NCBI GenBank assembly: GCA_028274465.1
Contig: CM051458.1
Span: forward strand, 13,717,566 to 13,781,565
Origin: Plantago ovata
Lineage: Eukaryota; Streptophyta; Magnoliopsida; Lamiales; Plantaginaceae
Direction: 5' to 3'
DNA: 64,000 nucleotides
In this document: positions 60,273-64,000 of the stretch, piece by piece
How the letters are laid out: every line of letters begins with the position of its first letter
How positions within the stretch are numbered: the first letter of the stretch is position 1
Position numbers and translations under genes: made by a program
The notes under the pieces: model-generated
Told to the model about the DNA's origin: nothing
Seen by the model: only the letters and a program-made list of their open reading frames with translations
Databases searched by the model: none

Positions 60273-62424
60273 ATGCCGCATACACGTTCTGCAGGAACAC
60301 CGCTTGCTGATTCAATTGATGAGATCGATAGAGTCTACCACCAAAGAAGGCGACTACTTGAAAGGCGCGCACTAGAGGAAATAGAGGATACCGATTTCTC
60401 TGAATCTCTACTCAGTCTCTTCAAGGAAATCAACGGAATGGCAGAAGCTAGACCACTGAAGGCATGGGTTCAACCCACCAAAGATCGTATGAGGGGACCG
60501 ACGATTGTTCTTCGTCTGCAACCGAGATCTGGAGATCAAGAACCACGCATTCCAACAACTTCCGAGGTTCTATGGCTTATCAAGGGAATATGTGATGAGG
60601 TACTTGCACGATATCGATGATTTCGTCAACCAACTCCCACGACCCGGAGCTGACATAACAACGGATGAGTTGAGGATGAAGGTTTTTGCTATGGGACTTG
60701 GCGACAGAGCCAAGTCATGGTTGAGTTCTCTACCAGCCGGCTCGCTGGACACTTGGGAAAAGGTTTTTTCAGCTTTCATGGAGAAATACTTCCCTCACAC
60801 CCTGACTACCGCGCTAAAGGCGCAAATCACTGGATTCAGGCAGGACTATGATGAGACCATCTACACCGCGTTCGAGAGGTTCCAAGATCTCACGAACAAG
60901 TGCTCTCACCATGGTTTTGAACTTTCCGACCTAGTCCAACACTTCTACAATGGACTAACCTTCGAGAACCAAAAAGTAGTGGATTTCCAATGCCGAGGCA
61001 ATATTTGGGAGGAAACCGCAGAAGCCGTCTGGGCAGTTTTCGAAAGGCTTGCTAAGGGTTCGTAGTTCAAGGACCCAAGAGCAATGGTTAGGAGACGTGG
61101 ACCTGAAGCTCCACCGACTCAAGAAGCCCCTATGTACAGGGGGAATGGGGATCAATTCGAGTGCTTTACCAACGAATTGAAGCAAGTCCTCAAGAGCGCC
61201 ACCGGAATGACTGTTTCGAACGAAGTATGCCAAATATGCAAGAACTATGGGCATGGGGCTCATATGTGTAGATCGGAGCTGGCATACGATGATGGCAACT
61301 GGGCTCGAGGAGGCGAAGAAGAAGCCTTTGCTACGGAGTTTGGTACTCAAGAAGTTATCTACGGACAAGACGGTAGGAATCCTCGAGGTGGATTCTGGAG
61401 AAGAGGATACCGCAACAATCAAGGATATGCACCGGCTAACCAAACTTATGGACCTAACCAAGACCGTAGTAGGCTAAACTATGGTAATGACCACTGCGAA
61501 AACCCCGCTCCGAAAGAGCCACCGAAGTCGAAGTCGGCTCAACTGATGGAGAACTTGCAGAAGATGGTCGATCACACACAAAGTTTTCTCAAACGTTATG
61601 AAGAAGACTCCGAGAAGACTAGGGCAAGGCTCGATAGGTTGGAAGAGAGCACTAGGCTTGTCAATCAAAAGATGCAAGAGTTGATCGACCGAGGAGCAAG
61701 TAGGGAGCAAGGAAAACTGCCTAGCAACACTGTGAAGACGAATGCCATTACGTTGGCTGGTGATGTACCTGACGGAATCACGATCAAGAAGGTTGTTAGG
61801 TGCGAGTGTTGCATGAAGGAAGAACTTCTACAGGCTGAGGAAGAAGAGAAGGGCCTTGGTTCTGACACAAGTGATGAGGAACAAGAGGATCCCGAACCAC
61901 TCCCTAAAAGTTTCGATGTAAAGGTAGGGATTGGTGAGCTTGAAGATGTCCGTGCCACACTAGATACGGGATCCTACTCCAACATAATTCCTTTGAATGT
62001 GTTTGAAAAGAGCAACATTGGGAAACTATCTGAGCAAAGGGCTATTGTGCAACTGGCGGATGGCTCCTTTATGAGACCCGAGGGCCTTGTGAAAAATGTG
62101 TTGGTCAAGATTGGTGAAGCATCTATATACACCAATTTCGTAGTAATGCCGGCATCTGCACCTGGGACGGGGGATGTCATACTCTTAGGGCAAACATTCT
62201 TGACCAAGCTACGCTCCGTGATGGACATCTACCAAAGAACTTGCACCATCGAAGTGGATGGCAAGCGACACGTATTGCAAGCCATACCAGATCCACCAGA
62301 ACTGCCTGATATTACTACTCACTACTGTGGTCTTGCAGCCTATATTCTTTCTTATTCACAGGTTCGTGGCATGGAGAGGAGATCAATGAAGGGGAAGCCT
62401 AGTACCCGCAAAAAGAGGAGATAG
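60273..62424 (+). pseudogene. Element C Gag-protease, nearly intact
   Basis: Starts MPHTRSAGTPLADS. Two defects are visible: a net two-base loss near 60,510 and a TAG at 61063-61065 just before KDPRAMVRRRG. From 61084 a 446-residue frame is open to the stop. Domains: Gag (to about 61,060), a zinc knuckle CQICKNYGHGAHMC, a Gly/Asn/Arg-rich linker with YGQDGRNPRGGFWRRGYR absent from element A, a coiled-coil stretch, and an aspartic protease (ATLDTGSYSNIIPLN ... VILLGQTFL). The basic end and stop coincide with element A. No RT follows. Gag would form the particle and the protease would process it. Confidence 0.88.
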
Positions 62425-62467
62425 GCGCAGACAGGAGTCGAGTCAAAGACTTTAAACAATGACGCTA

Positions 62468-62485
62468 TCCGGGAGGTAACCCGGA
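62468..62485 (+). other. Post-stop hairpin of element C
   Basis: TCCGGG-AGGTAA-CCCGGA, 43 bases after the stop. Same stem as in element A with one loop change. Confidence 0.65.
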
Positions 62486-62686
62486 ATTTTTATCGCTTTC
62501 TTTATTGCTTTTCTGCATGCATTCATTCTTGAACTATTTGCTTCTCGTATGCGAATTTGTTCTTATGTGTGTCGTATGTGCTTTTGTTTGAGTGAGATTT
62601 TTCGAGTGGTTTTTTGAAAAAATTAATTTCGGGGATTAAACCGCATTTTCTGACGTCGGGAACCGTCTCCCCGCATTGGGGAGCAC

Positions 62687-62721
62687 GGGGCGAACCGCCC
62701 CGTGTGGGGCGAACCGCCCCA
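62687..62721. repeat. Internal GC hairpin doublet
   Basis: Two GGGGCGAACCGCCCC units separated by GTGT. The unit is the one found next to the LTR TATA boxes, but here it lies downstream of the coding region without a TATA box. Confidence 0.75.
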
Positions 62722-63475
62722 CGGTCCCAGAACTTCAAAAACGCGGATTTCTTCCCCAAAATCTCATTTTCTTCATTCTTCTTCATTCATCCTCCCAAAA
62801 AATACGAAAAACGCGATTTCATCTTTAAATCTTCATAACTTCTTCATTTCTTGACCAAATTGAGTGTTCTTTAGCTTAATTCGAAGCCTATTATATGATC
62901 TATTATGCTATCCGATCCGATTTCATCCTTATGCGTTAGATTTACAGATCTGAAGTATCATCCTTAGAACCCTAATTTTCGAATTTGGGGTTTTCTAATT
63001 TGAGCTTCAATTATGTTTGTTTGATGCATGGGTATGTTGTTTGTGTGATTAGACATGTTATTTACTATCAATTGCATGCTCAATTTTGCTTGAATTGTAG
63101 ATTTGGGTATTTTGCTATTAGATGATATATCTTGTTATGCATTATGTCTTTATCTTTGATTTCTAGCATATGGATGTGTTTATTGATGTAATGTTGGTAG
63201 ATTTGACGATAGAATGCTTAATTGTTAAGTATGAAGATTTATGATGATTGGATTTTTTCGCTGCTATGGTATGAATTGAGCCTTGTTATCAAGGATATTG
63301 GTTGTCTAGTAAGAGCATGATGTGATGTATTGCATGGAGTAGTTTCGTTGGTATGTTGTATGATGAAGAAGCTAGGCTAGACATTGCGGTTTGGGGAGTT
63401 CGATTGTCGATTTTATCACTTGTGTGTTTCACTTTTACTCTAGTATGTATTTGAGTCAGTTTTGCGTCGTACGAG
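62722..63475 (+). other. Noncoding 3' region of element C
   Basis: Text resembles a plant 5' UTR and intron (CTTCATTCTTCTTCATTC, then T-rich). The GCGGTTTGGGGAGTT phrase near 63,385 resembles the polypurine tract of element A. No gene seen. Confidence 0.4.
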
Positions 63476-63808
63476 GTGCTAACCGCTGTTTGTAGGTACC
63501 GTACCAAGGGGAAGGAGCATTCCCGTATGATTGTTGTGAAGAACTATGTCAAGGAAGGTGACCTCGCTAGATGTGCGTTCGAGCCAAGGGGTTTTGCAAC
63601 AACGTCGTGGATTATCCAAGAGGAGGAGCTAGAGTGCACCCGGAGTAAGGACTCCTATGCCTATTCATGCACCACCGAAGGGACAGAAACCACTATTACG
63701 TCAGCACTCCATCACAAGGACTGCAAAGTTCGTGTGAACTGGAAGGCACCGGGAAATTCTCGCCGCGATGGATTCAATCTTGAGTTCGCAGTTGCTAGAA
63801 GGTTCTGA
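63476..63808 (+). CDS. Unrecognised short ORF (about 110 aa) near the window edge
   Basis: Readable from about 63476 to a TGA at 63808. A TTTGTAG| acceptor-like site at about 63,496 suggests that the true exon begins with YRTKGKEHSRMIVVKNYVKE. The protein has several Cys and Trp residues (FATTSWIIQEEELECTRSKD) but no domain I know. It may be captured sequence or an accessory ORF of element C; coding status is uncertain. Confidence 0.3.
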   Translation: MLTAVCRYRTKGKEHSRMIVVKNYVKEGDLARCAFEPRGFATTSWIIQEEELECTRSKDSYAYSCTTEGTETTITSALHHKDCKVRVNWKAPGNSRRDGFNLEFAVARRF

Positions 63809-64000
63809 AGCGCTAGCTTGGTTCCAAAACGTAATGACATGGGTACACAGTCCCTCGTTGGGGCGCCCCTTGCCTGCATCTAAAAGGAGCATAACATTGA
63901 TATTGGGAGCATCAACTGTAGAGAATGTGGTCGACATTGGAAAACATGGAAGACAACCTCTGAATACCCGAGCAGCTTGCTGTAACCTCCTTGGGGTGTA

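Larger units (their letters stand above)
58831..64000 (+). mobile_element. Element C: second Gag-protease LTR retrotransposon, 3' end outside the window
   Basis: 5' LTR 58831-60105, tRNA-Asp primer site and one Gag-protease region, clearly the same family as element A but diverged by several percent in the LTR. Similarity to A fades shortly after the post-stop hairpin (about 62,510); the 3' region then carries a GC hairpin doublet and other sequence. A GCGGTTTGGGGAGTTCG phrase near 63,385 looks like a polypurine tract, but what follows is not this LTR, so the 3' end is unresolved. Confidence 0.8.

Overview
The window reads as plant nuclear DNA, most likely from a eudicot. The evidence is AT-rich intergenic sequence, GT-AG introns, plant-type Ty3/gypsy and Ty1/copia LTR retrotransposons, plant L1-type LINEs and a PIF/Harbinger transposon. 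I recognise one ordinary host gene: a three-exon DeSI-like (PPPDE-fold) protease gene at 12,847-15,295. Nearly everything else supportable is a transposable element or debris. I see no CRISPR array, operon, rRNA or functional tRNA gene.

Layout. 1-6.9 kb: intergenic, with a small tandem repeat, a C-free tract and a short hairpin. 6.91-10.57 kb: a structurally complete PIF/Harbinger element with TAA target duplication, terminal inverted repeats and two tandem genes; its transposase has one nonsense codon. 10.6-12.8 kb: AT-rich intergenic sequence. 12.8-15.3 kb: the DeSI-like gene. 15.47-23.48 kb: a full-length minus-strand LINE with a 24-base A tail and a 15-bp target duplication, inserted 165 bp past the DeSI stop; a 161-bp tRNA-like SINE with its own target duplication sits in LINE ORF1. 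25.0-29.4 kb: related inverted-repeat termini, a frameshifted Myb/SANT-like ORF and a G-depleted tract.

29.4-64 kb is a nest of insertions. A 5'-truncated plus-strand LINE is cut by a minus-strand Tat-lineage Ty3/gypsy element, which carries a spliced antisense extra gene and a 112-bp tandem array. That element is cut by a Ty1/copia element with a ~2.1 kb LTR. The copia LTR is cut by a 6.2-kb Ty3-like element (element A) that codes only for Gag and protease. The copia integrase is cut by a Mutator-like or composite element with two convergent genes, which is cut in turn by a second Gag-protease element (element C) that runs off the window.

A 2.65-kb near-perfect inverted duplication flanks a 100-N gap at 50,243-50,342. 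It contains the LTR-in-LTR nesting on both sides, so it is either a real inverted duplication or an assembly or haplotype artefact.

The least ordinary content is the Gag-protease-only LTR family: two copies share an end point, a post-stop hairpin and a doubled GC hairpin next to the LTR TATA box. Next is the independently promoted, intron-containing antisense gene of the Tat element. Both are best described as unusual retroelement architectures rather than as a new cellular system.
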